A DNA stretch of 64,000 nucleotides. It comes from Variovorax sp. PMC12. Its GTDB lineage: Bacteria; Pseudomonadota; Gammaproteobacteria; Burkholderiales; Burkholderiaceae_C. The stretch lies in assembly GCF_003019815.1 (NCBI RefSeq), contig NZ_CP027773.1, positions 3,483,001-3,547,000 of the forward strand, written 5' to 3'. The position numbers and the translations under genes are program-made. The notes beneath the pieces were generated by a model. The model made no database searches. It was not told the DNA's origin and saw nothing but the letters and a program-made list of their open reading frames with translations. Of this stretch, positions 34,203-42,917 are shown one piece after another (position 1 is the first letter of the stretch; the number at the start of each line of letters is the position of its first letter).

Positions 34203-35644
34203 CGCCTGGCGGCAACCGCGCGCCAGGCCAGCCATACGGCCAGCGCCGGGGCGAACGCGAAGCTCGCGAACAGCCAGGCCGCCGCCGAGCGCGCGCCTTC
34301 CACGCCGCCCGGGGTGGTGAGCCCCGCCGCATTCGCCACCAGGCCCGCCACCGCGGCGCCCACGGCCATGCCGTAGAGCTGCACCGTGGTGATCGAGGCC
34401 GAGGCCAGGCCTTCCTCGCCCTTGGGCGCGAGCGACATCACGCGCGTCAGCAGGTGCGGCCAGCCGATGCCCACGCCAAGCCCCACGGCCGCCAAAGCAA
34501 GCGCGACGACCAGCGTCTCCACGCCCGCGCCGAACACGCCCGGCGACGGCAGCAGCCACGCCAGCGCCGCCAGCCCCAGGGTGCAGATCACCGGCCCGGC
34601 GCGCAGCATGCGGTCGGCGCCGGCGCCGCTGCGGCCCGAGGACAGCAGCGAGCCCACGCTCCAGCCGCCGGCCATCGCCGCCGTGAGGTAGCCCGCCGCA
34701 AGCGGCGTATGGCCGTGCAGCAGCTGCAGGAAGTACGGCACGAAGATCTCGGTGGTGGTGCCGATCAGCAGCAGCGCCACGCTCGCATAGATGGCGCCGA
34801 GCGGCGCGCGCATCGAGTAGGCGCCGCTCGGCAGCACCCGCACCGCAGCGCTGCGGTCGATGCGCGTGGCAACAAAGCCGACGGCCAGGCCCACCAGCAC
34901 GCCGACGGCCTGCCAGAGCAGGTCGGACAGCAGGCCGCTGGCCGCGATCACCAGCACCGAGGTGGCGAGCAGCCCGATCTGCGGGCCCGGCACGCGCGGC
35001 ATGGCGGCGGGCCGCGTGTGCGTCACGCCGGCCGAGGGCCGCAGCTGCACCAGCACCAGCACCGCCTGCGCGGCCGCCACCGGCAGCAGGAACCAGAAGG
35101 CCCAGCGCCAGTGCCCGGCCTGCGCGAACAGCCCGCCCACGGCCGGCCCGCACAACGTGGCGACGCCCCACATGCCCGACACCAGCGCCACCGCGCGCGG
35201 CCAAAGCCGCTGCTCGAACACCAGCTGGATCAGCCCGTAGCTCAGCGCCGCGAGCAGCCCGCCGCCGAGCCCCTGCACCGTGCGGCCCGCGAGCATCCAC
35301 GGCATGGCCGGCGCCAGCGCACAGCCGATGGAGCCGGCACTGAACACCGCCAGCGCCGCCAGGCATGCACCGCGCGGGCCGAGCACCGCCAGCAGCCGCA
35401 CCGACAGCGTGGCGCCCAGGATCGAGCCGACCACGAAGAGCGTGGTGCTCGAGGCGTACCAGTCGAGCCCGCCGATCTCGCGCACCACCGAGGGCAGCAC
35501 GGTGGTCACGATGTGGACGTTGATGGCATGCAGCGCGACACCGCCGGTCAGCGCGAGCGCGCGCCAGCCGTTGCGGCCGCTGAAGAGTTCGCCCCAACCG
35601 GCAGTGGGGGGCGCGGGCCGCAGGGCGGCGGAAGAAGAAGACAT
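34199..35644 (-). CDS. MFS drug-efflux-type transporter (DHA2-like)
   Basis: A 481-residue membrane protein with about 14 hydrophobic segments, typical of EmrB/QacA-type proton-coupled exporters. The family loop motif appears as GRTVQGLGGGLLAAL, and PFFL-like packing as LLPVAAAQAVLVLVQL. I chose ATG 35644. It is transcribed against its neighbours, overlaps the 3' end of thiL by four bases and is divergent from pgpA, so it interrupts a normally contiguous thiL-pgpA pair. The substrate is unknown. Confidence 0.88.
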   Translation of the reverse strand: MSSSSAALRPAPPTAGWGELFSGRNGWRALALTGGVALHAINVHIVTTVLPSVVREIGGLDWYASSTTLFVVGSILGATLSVRLLAVLGPRGACLAALAVFSAGSIGCALAPAMPWMLAGRTVQGLGGGLLAALSYGLIQLVFEQRLWPRAVALVSGMWGVATLCGPAVGGLFAQAGHWRWAFWFLLPVAAAQAVLVLVQLRPSAGVTHTRPAAMPRVPGPQIGLLATSVLVIAASGLLSDLLWQAVGVLVGLAVGFVATRIDRSAAVRVLPSGAYSMRAPLGAIYASVALLLIGTTTEIFVPYFLQLLHGHTPLAAGYLTAAMAGGWSVGSLLSSGRSGAGADRMLRAGPVICTLGLAALAWLLPSPGVFGAGVETLVVALALAAVGLGVGIGWPHLLTRVMSLAPKGEEGLASASITTVQLYGMAVGAAVAGLVANAAGLTTPGGVEGARSAAAWLFASFAFAPALAVWLAWRAVAARR

Positions 35645-35695
35645 GACAAGGATGCGGAGGACTTGGAGAAGCCTGGATGGTAGGCCGCACGCACC

Positions 35696-35722
35696 AATTA
35701 AACAAGCTATTGCTTTGATAAA
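35696..35722. promoter_or_regulatory. AT-rich divergent promoter region with a small dyad
   Basis: Between the MFS gene and pgpA the sequence turns AT-rich (caattaaacaagctattgctttgataaataagg). It contains the dyad caagc-tatt-gctttg, with an exact aagc/gctt core. The position between divergent genes suits an operator, for example for a LysR/TetR-type regulator, but no regulator gene is adjacent. Confidence 0.3.
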
Positions 35723-35787
35723 TAAGGCGACTGCTGCACAAGCCGCCGAACAGGCCGCGCCGCAGATGCGCGACACTCCTGCCCCTG

Positions 35788-36381
35788 ATGCAAGCTGCTT
35801 CTTCTTCCTCCTCCTCCACCACTTCGCCCATCGACGCCTCCCCGTCCGGCGCCATGCCCCTGCCCTCCATGCGACGCGCCACGCTGCGCTTCATGCTTTC
35901 CCACCCCGCGCACTTCATCGCGCTGGGCTTCGGCTCGGGCCTGCCGCGCTTCGCGCCCGGCACCGTGGGCACGCTGTGGGCCTGGGCGGCCTTCGCGGTG
36001 ATGCAGTTGTGGTTCACGCCCGCGACCATCGGCTGGATCATCCTGGCGTCGCTGCCGGTGGGCTGGTGGGCCTGCACCGTCACCGCGCGCGACATGAACG
36101 TGGCCGACCCCGGCGCCGTGGTGTGGGACGAGGTGGTCGCCTTCTGGATCGTGCTCTGGCTGGTGACGCCGGCCGGGCTGCTGGCGCAGGCCGTGGCCTT
36201 CGCGCTGTTCCGCTATTTCGACGCCGCCAAGCCTGGCCCGGTGGCCTGGGCCGATGCGCTGTTCAAGCAGCGCGACGCGGCACAGGTGCGCTGGTGGCAC
36301 GCGGGCTTCGGCATCATCCTCGACGACCTGGTGGCGGCCTTCTGCACGCTGCTGGTCATTGCGCTGTGGCGCGCCTGGTGA
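35788..36381 (+). CDS. pgpA: Phosphatidylglycerophosphatase A
   Basis: A 197-residue inner-membrane phosphatase making phosphatidylglycerol from its phosphate. It has GFGSGLPRFAPGTVGTLWAW near 48-67, D-E in VVWDEVVAFW, RYFDAAKPGPV and a C-terminal membrane segment. The first ~27 residues are a serine/threonine-rich low-complexity leader, so the true start may be a later ATG (35854 or 35869). None of the candidates has a clear Shine-Dalgarno. It is followed by pncC with touching codons. Confidence 0.93.
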   Translation: MQAASSSSSSTTSPIDASPSGAMPLPSMRRATLRFMLSHPAHFIALGFGSGLPRFAPGTVGTLWAWAAFAVMQLWFTPATIGWIILASLPVGWWACTVTARDMNVADPGAVVWDEVVAFWIVLWLVTPAGLLAQAVAFALFRYFDAAKPGPVAWADALFKQRDAAQVRWWHAGFGIILDDLVAAFCTLLVIALWRAW

Positions 36382-36383
36382 AC

Positions 36384-36947
36384 ATGGTGAAAGCGATGGA
36401 TTCTTCTTCGACCACGACGACGACGACAAAAACCGCCGAGGCGACGACAACGCTCGCGGACCTCGACACGCCCGCGCTGGTCGTGGCCGTGGCCGGCCTG
36501 CTGCAGAAGAAGGGCTGGATGCTGGCCACCGCCGAGAGCTGCACGGGCGGGCTCATAGGCGCGGCCTGCACCGAGCTCGCGGGCTCCAGCGCATGGTTCG
36601 AGCGCGGCTTCATCACGTATTCGAACGAAGCCAAGACCGAGATCCTGGGCGTGGACGCGGCGCTGATCGCGGCCAACGGCGCGGTCAGCGAGCCCGTGGC
36701 GCGCGCCATGGCCGTGGGCGCCATCGCCCGCTCGGCACCATCGCGCGTGGCGCTGGCCGTGACCGGCGTGGCGGGCCCGACCGGCGGCACGCCCGACAAG
36801 CCGGTGGGCACCGTGTGGTTCGGCTGGTCGGTCGACGGCCAGGTGCGCACCGAGCGCCGCCGCTTCGACGGCGACCGCGCCACGGTGCGCGCGGCCACGG
36901 TGCACTACGCGCTGCAGACGCTGGTCGAGCTGCTCTCGGCCCGATAG
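36384..36947 (+). CDS. pncC: CinA C-terminal-type nicotinamide-nucleotide amidase
   Basis: A 187-residue protein corresponding to the stand-alone CinA C-terminal domain, which deamidates nicotinamide mononucleotide in the NAD salvage cycle. TAESCTGGLIGAA (catalytic Ser), FITYSNEAK, and VTGVAGPTGGTPDKPVGTV are signature motifs. Start choices are GTG 36378 (overlapping the pgpA stop), ATG 36384 or ATG 36396. A threonine run (encoded by acg/acc/aca repeats) lies at the N-terminus before the domain begins. Confidence 0.93.
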   Translation: MVKAMDSSSTTTTTTKTAEATTTLADLDTPALVVAVAGLLQKKGWMLATAESCTGGLIGAACTELAGSSAWFERGFITYSNEAKTEILGVDAALIAANGAVSEPVARAMAVGAIARSAPSRVALAVTGVAGPTGGTPDKPVGTVWFGWSVDGQVRTERRRFDGDRATVRAATVHYALQTLVELLSAR

Positions 36948-36986
36948 GACAAGACGCGACCGGACACACCAGGAGAGACAGAGCCC

Positions 36987-37481
36987 ATGACCGCAGTGAC
37001 CAACGCCCAGACCATCGAGCGCTTCTACAGCGCATTCGCCAAGCTCGACGCGCCGACCATGGAGGCCTGCTACGCGCCCGATGCCGAATTCGACGACGAG
37101 GCCTTCTCGCTGCGCGGGCGGCGCCAGGTCGGCGGCATGTGGCGCATGCTGGCGAGCGCCACGCAGGCCAAGGGCGCCGACGTGTGGCGCCTGACCTGGC
37201 GCGACGTGCAGGCCGACGAGCGCACCGGCGGCGCCCACTGGGACGCGCACTACCGCTTCAGCGCCACCGGGCGCATCGTCGACAACAGCGTCGACGCGCG
37301 CTTCACCTTCACGCCCGAAGGCCTGATCGCCACGCACCACGACAGCTTTGCGTTCTGGACCTGGTCGCGCCAGGCGCTCGGCGCGCCGGGCCTGCTGCTG
37401 GGCTGGACGCCGATGCTGCGCAAGAAGGTGCGCGCCACCGCCGCCGCCAATCTCGCAACCTACCTCGCACGCCAACCATGA
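36987..37481 (+). CDS. NTF2/SnoaL-like family protein
   Basis: A 164-residue cone-shaped alpha+beta protein of the SnoaL-like group: IERFYSAFAKLDAPTMEACYAPDAEFDDEAF at the N-terminus and a later SFAFWTWSRQALG. Members include small isomerases, hydrolases and ligand-binding proteins, so no reaction can be assigned. The C-terminal ~25 residues extend past the usual fold. It overlaps the following acetyltransferase start by four bases (ATGA), indicating coupling. Confidence 0.8.
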   Translation: MTAVTNAQTIERFYSAFAKLDAPTMEACYAPDAEFDDEAFSLRGRRQVGGMWRMLASATQAKGADVWRLTWRDVQADERTGGAHWDAHYRFSATGRIVDNSVDARFTFTPEGLIATHHDSFAFWTWSRQALGAPGLLLGWTPMLRKKVRATAAANLATYLARQP

Positions 37482-37798
37482 CCCACAACGCCACCGCCCT
37501 CGTCTTCACCAACAACGAAGCGCAGCACCGCTACGAGGCCGCGCTCGACGGCAAGCTCGCGGCCTATGCCGAATACAACCTGCTGACCGACGCCATCATG
37601 TTCACCCACACCGAAGTGCTGCCCGAGCATGAAGGCAAGGGCGTGGGCTCCGGCATCGCCAGGCACGTGCTCGACGAGGCCCGCGCCAAGGGGCTGCACG
37701 TGATTCCGGTGTGCCAGTTCATCGCGGGCTACATCCGCAAGCACCGCGAGTACGCCGACCTGGTGCGGCCGGACATCCAGCGCGCATTCAAGATCTGA
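37478..37798 (+). CDS. Small GNAT-type N-acetyltransferase (YjdJ-like)
   Basis: A 106-residue short GNAT domain of the NATD1/YjdJ type. EVLPEHEGKGVGSGIARHVLDEAR is the acetyl-CoA-binding motif, followed by VIPVCQFIAGYIRKH. Such proteins acetylate unknown small substrates. It starts at ATG 37478 overlapping the stop of the NTF2-like gene, so both are translated from one message. Confidence 0.88.
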   Translation: MTHNATALVFTNNEAQHRYEAALDGKLAAYAEYNLLTDAIMFTHTEVLPEHEGKGVGSGIARHVLDEARAKGLHVIPVCQFIAGYIRKHREYADLVRPDIQRAFKI

Positions 37799-37901
37799 AC
37801 CGGGCTCGCCCCCAGGCTGCGCGCACTTCGCGTCGCTTCGCCAACCCCCTGCCGGGGCGACACCTGCGGCCCGGCGAAGCCGGTTCCGCGGTGTTCACTG
37901 A

Positions 37902-39146
37902 TCAGGCCGAGGATGTCTTGGGCGCCGGCAGCCACGCGAAGGCCGCGATGCCCAGCACCAGCAGCGCGGCGATGGTCGCCAGCACGGCCGTCAGCGGGTC
38001 GGCGCCGTGCGCGGACGCCACCGAGGCGGCGACGCCGGTGCCCCACTGCATGAGCGCCACGCCGAGGAACATCGCCATCGTGAACACGGCCATCGCGCGG
38101 CCGGTGAGCGCGGCGGGGTAGGCACCGCGCACATCGGCGTACTGCCAGACGATGAAGCCCGAGAGCACGCCGATCAGCAACATGCCCGCGATGTCCAGCC
38201 AGGCCGAGTGCAGCATCGCGATGAGCGCGAAGAGCCCCGCATAGCCGAGCGCGCAGATCACGATCCAGCGCCGCCGCGCTGCGCCGTCGCGGTCGAGCCG
38301 CCCGAACAGCGGCGCGCCGACCAGCGAGATCACCGACACCGCCAGCGCGACGTTGCCGCTCTCCACCAGCGAATAGCCGTGCCGCCCCATCATGAGCGGG
38401 CCGAGCCACAACCCGCGCAGCGAGATGAAGGCCGCGTACGTGACCGCGCCCAGCACCACGATGCCGAGCGTGTGCGGCATCGCGAACAGCGCGCCGAACT
38501 GGCGGATGGCCTCTGGCACCGATTCCTTCACCTGCGGCACGGCCGAAGCGGGCTCGTGCACCCAGTGCCAGATGGCGAGCCAGGCCAGCGCGGCCGCCAC
38601 GGCCAGCACCAGGAAGCCCGCGCGCCATGAATAGGCCTGCACCAGCCACGCCAGCGGCGTGCCGGTCACCAGCATGCCCAGCCCGCCGATGGCCAGCACC
38701 ATGCCCGACACGGTGGCGAAGCGCGCCGCCGGAAAGTGCCGTGCGATGAACACGGTGCACACCAGGAAGGCCGGCGCGCAGCCCACGCCGATCAGCGCCT
38801 GCCCGGCCACCAGCACCAGGTAGCTAGAAGCCGCCGCCGACAGCAGCGCGCCCGCGATGGCGATGGGAAAAGCCACCAGCACCGTGCGCCGCACGCCGTG
38901 CAGGTCGATGCCGATGCCCATGAACAGCTGCATCGCGCCGAACGCAAAATGAAAAGCCCCCGAGAAAATCCCGAGGGCCTGGGCCGACAGCCTGAAGTCG
39001 GTTTGCAGCGGACTCGCCATGATGGCGCCGACCGTGCGGAACGCCTGGCTCAGCGCAACCCCGGCGCACAGCGCCAGGACCATGACCCATGCCGCGCGGG
39101 GGGTCAGGGGTTCTGCGGCGGAGCGCTGCGCGGGGACCGGGCTCAT
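37902..39146 (-). CDS. MFS transporter
   Basis: A 414-residue transporter with 12 predicted membrane segments, without the extra segments of the DHA2 type. LFMGIGIDLHGVRRTVL fits the loop 2-3 signature GxxxDrxGrr. The substrate is unknown; uptake or export cannot be distinguished. Copy B of the composite palindromic repeat starts 36 bases upstream of its ATG. A terminator-like stem-loop (38952-38977) lies within its own coding sequence. Confidence 0.87.
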   Translation of the reverse strand: MSPVPAQRSAAEPLTPRAAWVMVLALCAGVALSQAFRTVGAIMASPLQTDFRLSAQALGIFSGAFHFAFGAMQLFMGIGIDLHGVRRTVLVAFPIAIAGALLSAAASSYLVLVAGQALIGVGCAPAFLVCTVFIARHFPAARFATVSGMVLAIGGLGMLVTGTPLAWLVQAYSWRAGFLVLAVAAALAWLAIWHWVHEPASAVPQVKESVPEAIRQFGALFAMPHTLGIVVLGAVTYAAFISLRGLWLGPLMMGRHGYSLVESGNVALAVSVISLVGAPLFGRLDRDGAARRRWIVICALGYAGLFALIAMLHSAWLDIAGMLLIGVLSGFIVWQYADVRGAYPAALTGRAMAVFTMAMFLGVALMQWGTGVAASVASAHGADPLTAVLATIAALLVLGIAAFAWLPAPKTSSA

Positions 39147-39181
39147 GTCCGGGAATTTTCAGGGAGTTCTTGTCCGGGGCG

Positions 39182-39416
39182 CATGCACAGGCCACCGGGT
39201 ACTCCCCTCCGCGAATGTCCCCCGCCTTCGGCTCCTCCTTTATTTCGCTGCGGGGAGCACCCGGCGCCCTGTGCATGATGAGCGCAGCGCGTGATCGGGC
39301 CGTTCGACCGCCGCTCCCATCGATCACGCCGATGGGGTGCCTTGCGCAGCGAAATAAAGGAGGAGGCCGAAGGCCGGGGGACATTCGCGGAGCAAGGTAC
39401 CCCGTCGGCGCGATCG
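39182..39416. repeat. Composite inverted-pair palindromic repeat, copy B (REPIN/MITE-like)
   Basis: The same two-unit architecture as copy A: an inverted palindrome at 39182-39277 and a direct one at 39321-39416, separated by 43 bp. The cores gcagcgaaataaaggaggag and gggggacattcgcggag match copy A. The outer arms differ at several positions yet still pair (catgcacagg with ctgtgcatg; cgatcacgccgatgggg opposite ccccgtcggcgcgatcg, with minor mismatches). It fills most of the 306-base gap between the MFS start and the stop of the UPF0149/SEC-C gene. No protein is evident. Confidence 0.85.
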
Positions 39417-39452
39417 CGCCACGAAGAACAACGCCCCTCGAAAACGCCCCGG

Positions 39453-40235
39453 TCACTCACCGTGGCATTTCTTGTATTTTTTTCCGCTGCCGCATGGGCA
39501 GGGATCGTTGCGGCCCGGCGTGGCCTCTTTGCGGATCGTCTCGGCCTTCGGGCCCAGGCTCTTCCAGAGCTGGCGCAGGTCGTAGACGGCCCAGATGGCG
39601 GCGCCGAAATCGTCCAGGCGCTGCTGGCTCACGCTGGGCGGGCCGTCTTCGCTGTACATGGAAACCGTGGGCTTGGCGTTGTCGTCCTCGGTCAGCGCGA
39701 CGATGTTGTCGAGCGCGTCGTTCAGCATTTGCGCGGCTTCCTTGTCGCGCGGCGCGGCCCAGTCTTCGGGCCAGTTCTCCACCGCGTACATGAAGCCGAG
39801 CGCCCACACCTGGGCGAACGACGGAATGGCTTCGCCGGCGACTTCGGCGCGCTCTTCCTCGGGCAGCGAGGCGATGGCGCCGCGGGTGTCGAGCACCTCG
39901 GGCTGCCAGCTGCGTTCGTCGTCGAGCGTCTCGACGGGGGCGTCGAGGCCTTCCTCGATCTCGATCCAGCGGCGCTTCCAGTTCCAGACGAACTCCATGT
40001 GCTTGGCCGACGAGAAGCTGTCGCCCAGCAGCACGGGCCAGTACTCGGAAGGCATGATGGGGCGGCGGGTGCAGATCAGCGCGGCCATGAAGCCCTCGCA
40101 GAACTCCCACTGGGGAATTTCCTCGTCGTGTTCGCGCATGGCGTCGAGCGCCTGGTCGAGCGCGTCGAAATCGTCGGGGCCGAGGGGTGCGGGAGTGGCC
40201 GAAGCGGCCGGTGTGGGGTCGGGAATGGTCGTCAT
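39453..40235 (-). CDS. UPF0149 (YecA/YgfB) family protein with C-terminal SEC-C zinc motif
   Basis: A 260-residue protein: a helical UPF0149 domain (about 20-210; WEFCEGFMAALICTRRPI) and a C-terminal SEC-C motif, NDPCPCGSGKKYKKCHG, which binds zinc through CxC and CH. In SecA the same motif contacts SecB and ribosomes. YecA-type proteins have been linked to ribosome/SecA interaction, but the role here is open. I chose ATG 40235, which gives the natural domain start. It is divergent from the glutamate synthase-like gene. Confidence 0.87.
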   Translation of the reverse strand: MTTIPDPTPAASATPAPLGPDDFDALDQALDAMREHDEEIPQWEFCEGFMAALICTRRPIMPSEYWPVLLGDSFSSAKHMEFVWNWKRRWIEIEEGLDAPVETLDDERSWQPEVLDTRGAIASLPEEERAEVAGEAIPSFAQVWALGFMYAVENWPEDWAAPRDKEAAQMLNDALDNIVALTEDDNAKPTVSMYSEDGPPSVSQQRLDDFGAAIWAVYDLRQLWKSLGPKAETIRKEATPGRNDPCPCGSGKKYKKCHGE

Positions 40236-40290
40236 GGCAAGGTGGAAACAGCCCTCTATGATGCAGCAGGCTCCGGTCGACACTATTTCT

Positions 40291-41988
40291 ATGCCCACGA
40301 TCATTCCATTTCCGGCGCGCTACAGCGCCTTCGCCCTGTGTGTGGCCGGTCTCGTGGCGTGCCTCGCCTTCGTGCTGGTTTCGCCGCATCTGTGGTTTGC
40401 CTGGGTCGGGCTGGCCATCTTTGCGGTACTTTCCGGTACCGGCGTACACGACCTGCGGCAGACGCGCCACGCCATCCTGCGCAACTACCCGGTCATCGGC
40501 CACCTGCGCTTCCTGCTGGAGTTCATCCGCCCCGAGATGCGGCAGTACTTCATCGAGAGCGACTCGGAAGCCGCGCCCTTCTCGCGCGCCCAGCGCTCGC
40601 TGGTCTACCAGCGCGCCAAGGGCGACCCCGACAACCGCCCCTTCGGCACCCAGCTCGACGTGACCGCCGCGGGCTACGAGTGGATCAACCACTCGATGCA
40701 GCCCACCAAGCTCGCGAACCACGATTTCCGCATCGTGATCGGCGGCACGCCGCAGCCGGCCGACGCCGATCCGGCACAGGTCTGCACGCAGCCCTACAGC
40801 GCCAGCGTGTTCAACATATCGGCCATGAGCTTCGGCGCGCTGTCGGCCAACGCCATCCTCGCGCTCAACCAGGGCGCCAAGATGGGCGGCTTCGCGCACG
40901 ACACCGGCGAAGGCTCCATCTCGCAGCACCACCGCGTGCACGGCGGCGACCTGATCTGGGAAATCGGCTCGGGCTACTTCGGCTGCCGCAACGACGACGG
41001 CACCTTCAGCGAAGAGCGCTTCACCGCCAACGCGCGCGACCCGCAGGTGAAGATGATCGAGATCAAGCTGAGTCAGGGCGCCAAGCCCGGACACGGCGGC
41101 GTGCTGCCGGCGCCCAAGGTCACGCCCGAGATCGCGGCAGCGCGCGGCGTGCCGGTGGGCGTGGACTGCATTTCGCCCGCCTCGCACAGCGCGTTCTCCA
41201 CGCCGACCGAGATGATGCACTTCGTCGCCCGGCTGCGCGAACTGTCGGGCGGCAAGCCGACCGGCTTCAAGTTCTGCCTGGGCCATCCGTGGGAGTGGTT
41301 CGGCATCGTCAAGGCGATGCAGGCCACCGGTATCACGCCCGACTTCATCGTGGTCGACGGCGCCGAGGGCGGCACCGGCGCGGCGCCGGTCGAGTTCAGC
41401 GACCACGTGGGCGCGCCGCTGCAGGAAGGCCTTCTGCTGGTGCACAACACGCTGGTGGGCGTCAACCTGCGGCACCGCATCAAGATCGGCTGCGCCGCCA
41501 AGGTGATCACCGCCTTCGACGTGGCCCGCATGATGGCGCTGGGCGCCGACTGGTGCAATGCGGCGCGCGGCTTCATGATGGCGCTGGGCTGCATCCAGGC
41601 GCAGAGCTGCCACACCGGCCATTGCCCCACCGGCGTGACCACGCAGGACCCGCTGCGCCAGCAGGCGCTGGTGGTGCCCACCAAGGCCGATCGCGTGCGC
41701 AACTTCCACCGCAGCACGCTGCATGCGCTGCAGGAACTGGTGCAGGCCGCGGGCCTCGACCATCCGCAGCAGATCACCGCGCACCACATCGTGCGCCGCA
41801 TTTCCGACACCGAAGTGCGCTTGTTGAGCAACCTGGTGATGCAGGTGCAGCCGGGCGCCCTGCTCGGCCCGCTCGACGCGCAGCACAATGTTTTCCGCAC
41901 CTACTGGCCGCTGGCCAGTGCAGAGAGTTTCCAGCCCGTGACGCAGGGCCCGCAAGGGCTGGTGTCGGGCTTCGCAATGGCCGCATGA
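40291..41988 (+). CDS. FMN-binding glutamate synthase family protein, membrane-anchored
   Basis: A 565-residue protein with an N-terminal membrane anchor (about 9-45, two hydrophobic stretches) and a GltB2-type FMN-binding TIM barrel (about 150-530): ISAMSFGALSANAI, GGDLIWEIGSGYFG, KPGHGGVLPAPK, VVDGAEGGTGAAP, and CHTGHCPTGVTTQ near an Fe-S-like cysteine cluster. It lacks the amidotransferase domain of classic GltB, so it would use ammonia or act on another substrate. Its stop overlaps the start of a kinase-fold gene (ATGA at 41985). Confidence 0.88.
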   Translation: MPTIIPFPARYSAFALCVAGLVACLAFVLVSPHLWFAWVGLAIFAVLSGTGVHDLRQTRHAILRNYPVIGHLRFLLEFIRPEMRQYFIESDSEAAPFSRAQRSLVYQRAKGDPDNRPFGTQLDVTAAGYEWINHSMQPTKLANHDFRIVIGGTPQPADADPAQVCTQPYSASVFNISAMSFGALSANAILALNQGAKMGGFAHDTGEGSISQHHRVHGGDLIWEIGSGYFGCRNDDGTFSEERFTANARDPQVKMIEIKLSQGAKPGHGGVLPAPKVTPEIAAARGVPVGVDCISPASHSAFSTPTEMMHFVARLRELSGGKPTGFKFCLGHPWEWFGIVKAMQATGITPDFIVVDGAEGGTGAAPVEFSDHVGAPLQEGLLLVHNTLVGVNLRHRIKIGCAAKVITAFDVARMMALGADWCNAARGFMMALGCIQAQSCHTGHCPTGVTTQDPLRQQALVVPTKADRVRNFHRSTLHALQELVQAAGLDHPQQITAHHIVRRISDTEVRLLSNLVMQVQPGALLGPLDAQHNVFRTYWPLASAESFQPVTQGPQGLVSGFAMAA

Positions 41989-42902
41989 ATCCACTGAAAC
42001 GAGGCGCGAACGCGCGCCTGCAATCGCGCAAGGGCGCAGCTTCGGCGCCCGCGCCCCTCGACGCGCTCGCGCGCACGCCGGCTCCCGGCGACTACGCGGA
42101 GTTCCTGCGCGTCACCCTGCCCCGGCAGGAAAAGAACGTGGCCAGCCACCGCTTCGGCAGCGAACGCGTATGGCTCAAGAAGGCCGGCCCCCGTCACGGC
42201 AAGTGGGGCTACCGCGTGATGGCCGCCGTGGCCCGCATGGCGCGGCTGGACATCATCAAGCCGGTGCCCAACCCGGGCGGCGAAGCGGCCATCGCAACCG
42301 AGGCCCGGCGCCTGAAGACGCTGGCGGCCGCGGGCCTGCGCGTGCCGACCGTGCTGGCGCAGCAGGCGGACGGCCTGCTGATCTCCGACCTCGGCGAAAG
42401 CGGCCGTGCGACCGTGGTGCTGCAGGAGCGGCTCGACCAGGCCGCCGCCGCCGGTCCCGCCGCGCTGCTGGCGGTATGGCGCGAGGGCCTGGCCGCCATC
42501 GCCGCCGTGCACGTGCGCGGCCAGCACCTGAGCCAGGCCTTCGACCGCAACCTCGTGCAGTGCCCCGATGGCGTGATCGGCTACATCGACTTCGAGGACG
42601 ACCCGGCCGAAGTCATGACGCTGGCGGAATGCCAGGCCCGCGACTGGCTGAGCTACCTGCACTCGACGGCCATGATGCTGGAGGCCGCCGCGCCGCAGGC
42701 CGCGGGCCAGCACTGGCATGCCGCGCTGGCCGGCGTGAGCGAGGAAGTGCGCGAGCGCATCGCGAACGCGGCACGGCGCATGAAGTGGGCGCAGAAGCTG
42801 CCGGCCAGCCGGCGCTGGGGGCGGGATACGCAGCGGGTGCGGGCTGTGGCGCGGCTGCTGGGGCGGTGGCATCTGGCGGCGCCGGCAGTGCTGCAGAACT
42901 GA
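41985..42902 (+). CDS. Kinase-fold protein (Bud32/Kdo-kinase-like)
   Basis: A 305-residue protein that looks like a small protein-kinase fold. RVWLKKAG offers an ATP-binding Lys, a helix with EARRLKTLAAAG follows, and the catalytic loop resembles HVRGQHLSQAFDRN with a metal-binding IDFEDDP downstream (DFG-like). The nearest groups are the Bud32 and lipopolysaccharide-sugar kinases; the substrate is unknown. It is translationally coupled to the glutamate synthase-like gene and convergent with the small membrane protein gene 15 bases downstream. Confidence 0.7.
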   Translation: MNPLKRGANARLQSRKGAASAPAPLDALARTPAPGDYAEFLRVTLPRQEKNVASHRFGSERVWLKKAGPRHGKWGYRVMAAVARMARLDIIKPVPNPGGEAAIATEARRLKTLAAAGLRVPTVLAQQADGLLISDLGESGRATVVLQERLDQAAAAGPAALLAVWREGLAAIAAVHVRGQHLSQAFDRNLVQCPDGVIGYIDFEDDPAEVMTLAECQARDWLSYLHSTAMMLEAAAPQAAGQHWHAALAGVSEEVRERIANAARRMKWAQKLPASRRWGRDTQRVRAVARLLGRWHLAAPAVLQN

Positions 42903-42917
42903 CAGCAAGGTCGCAGG

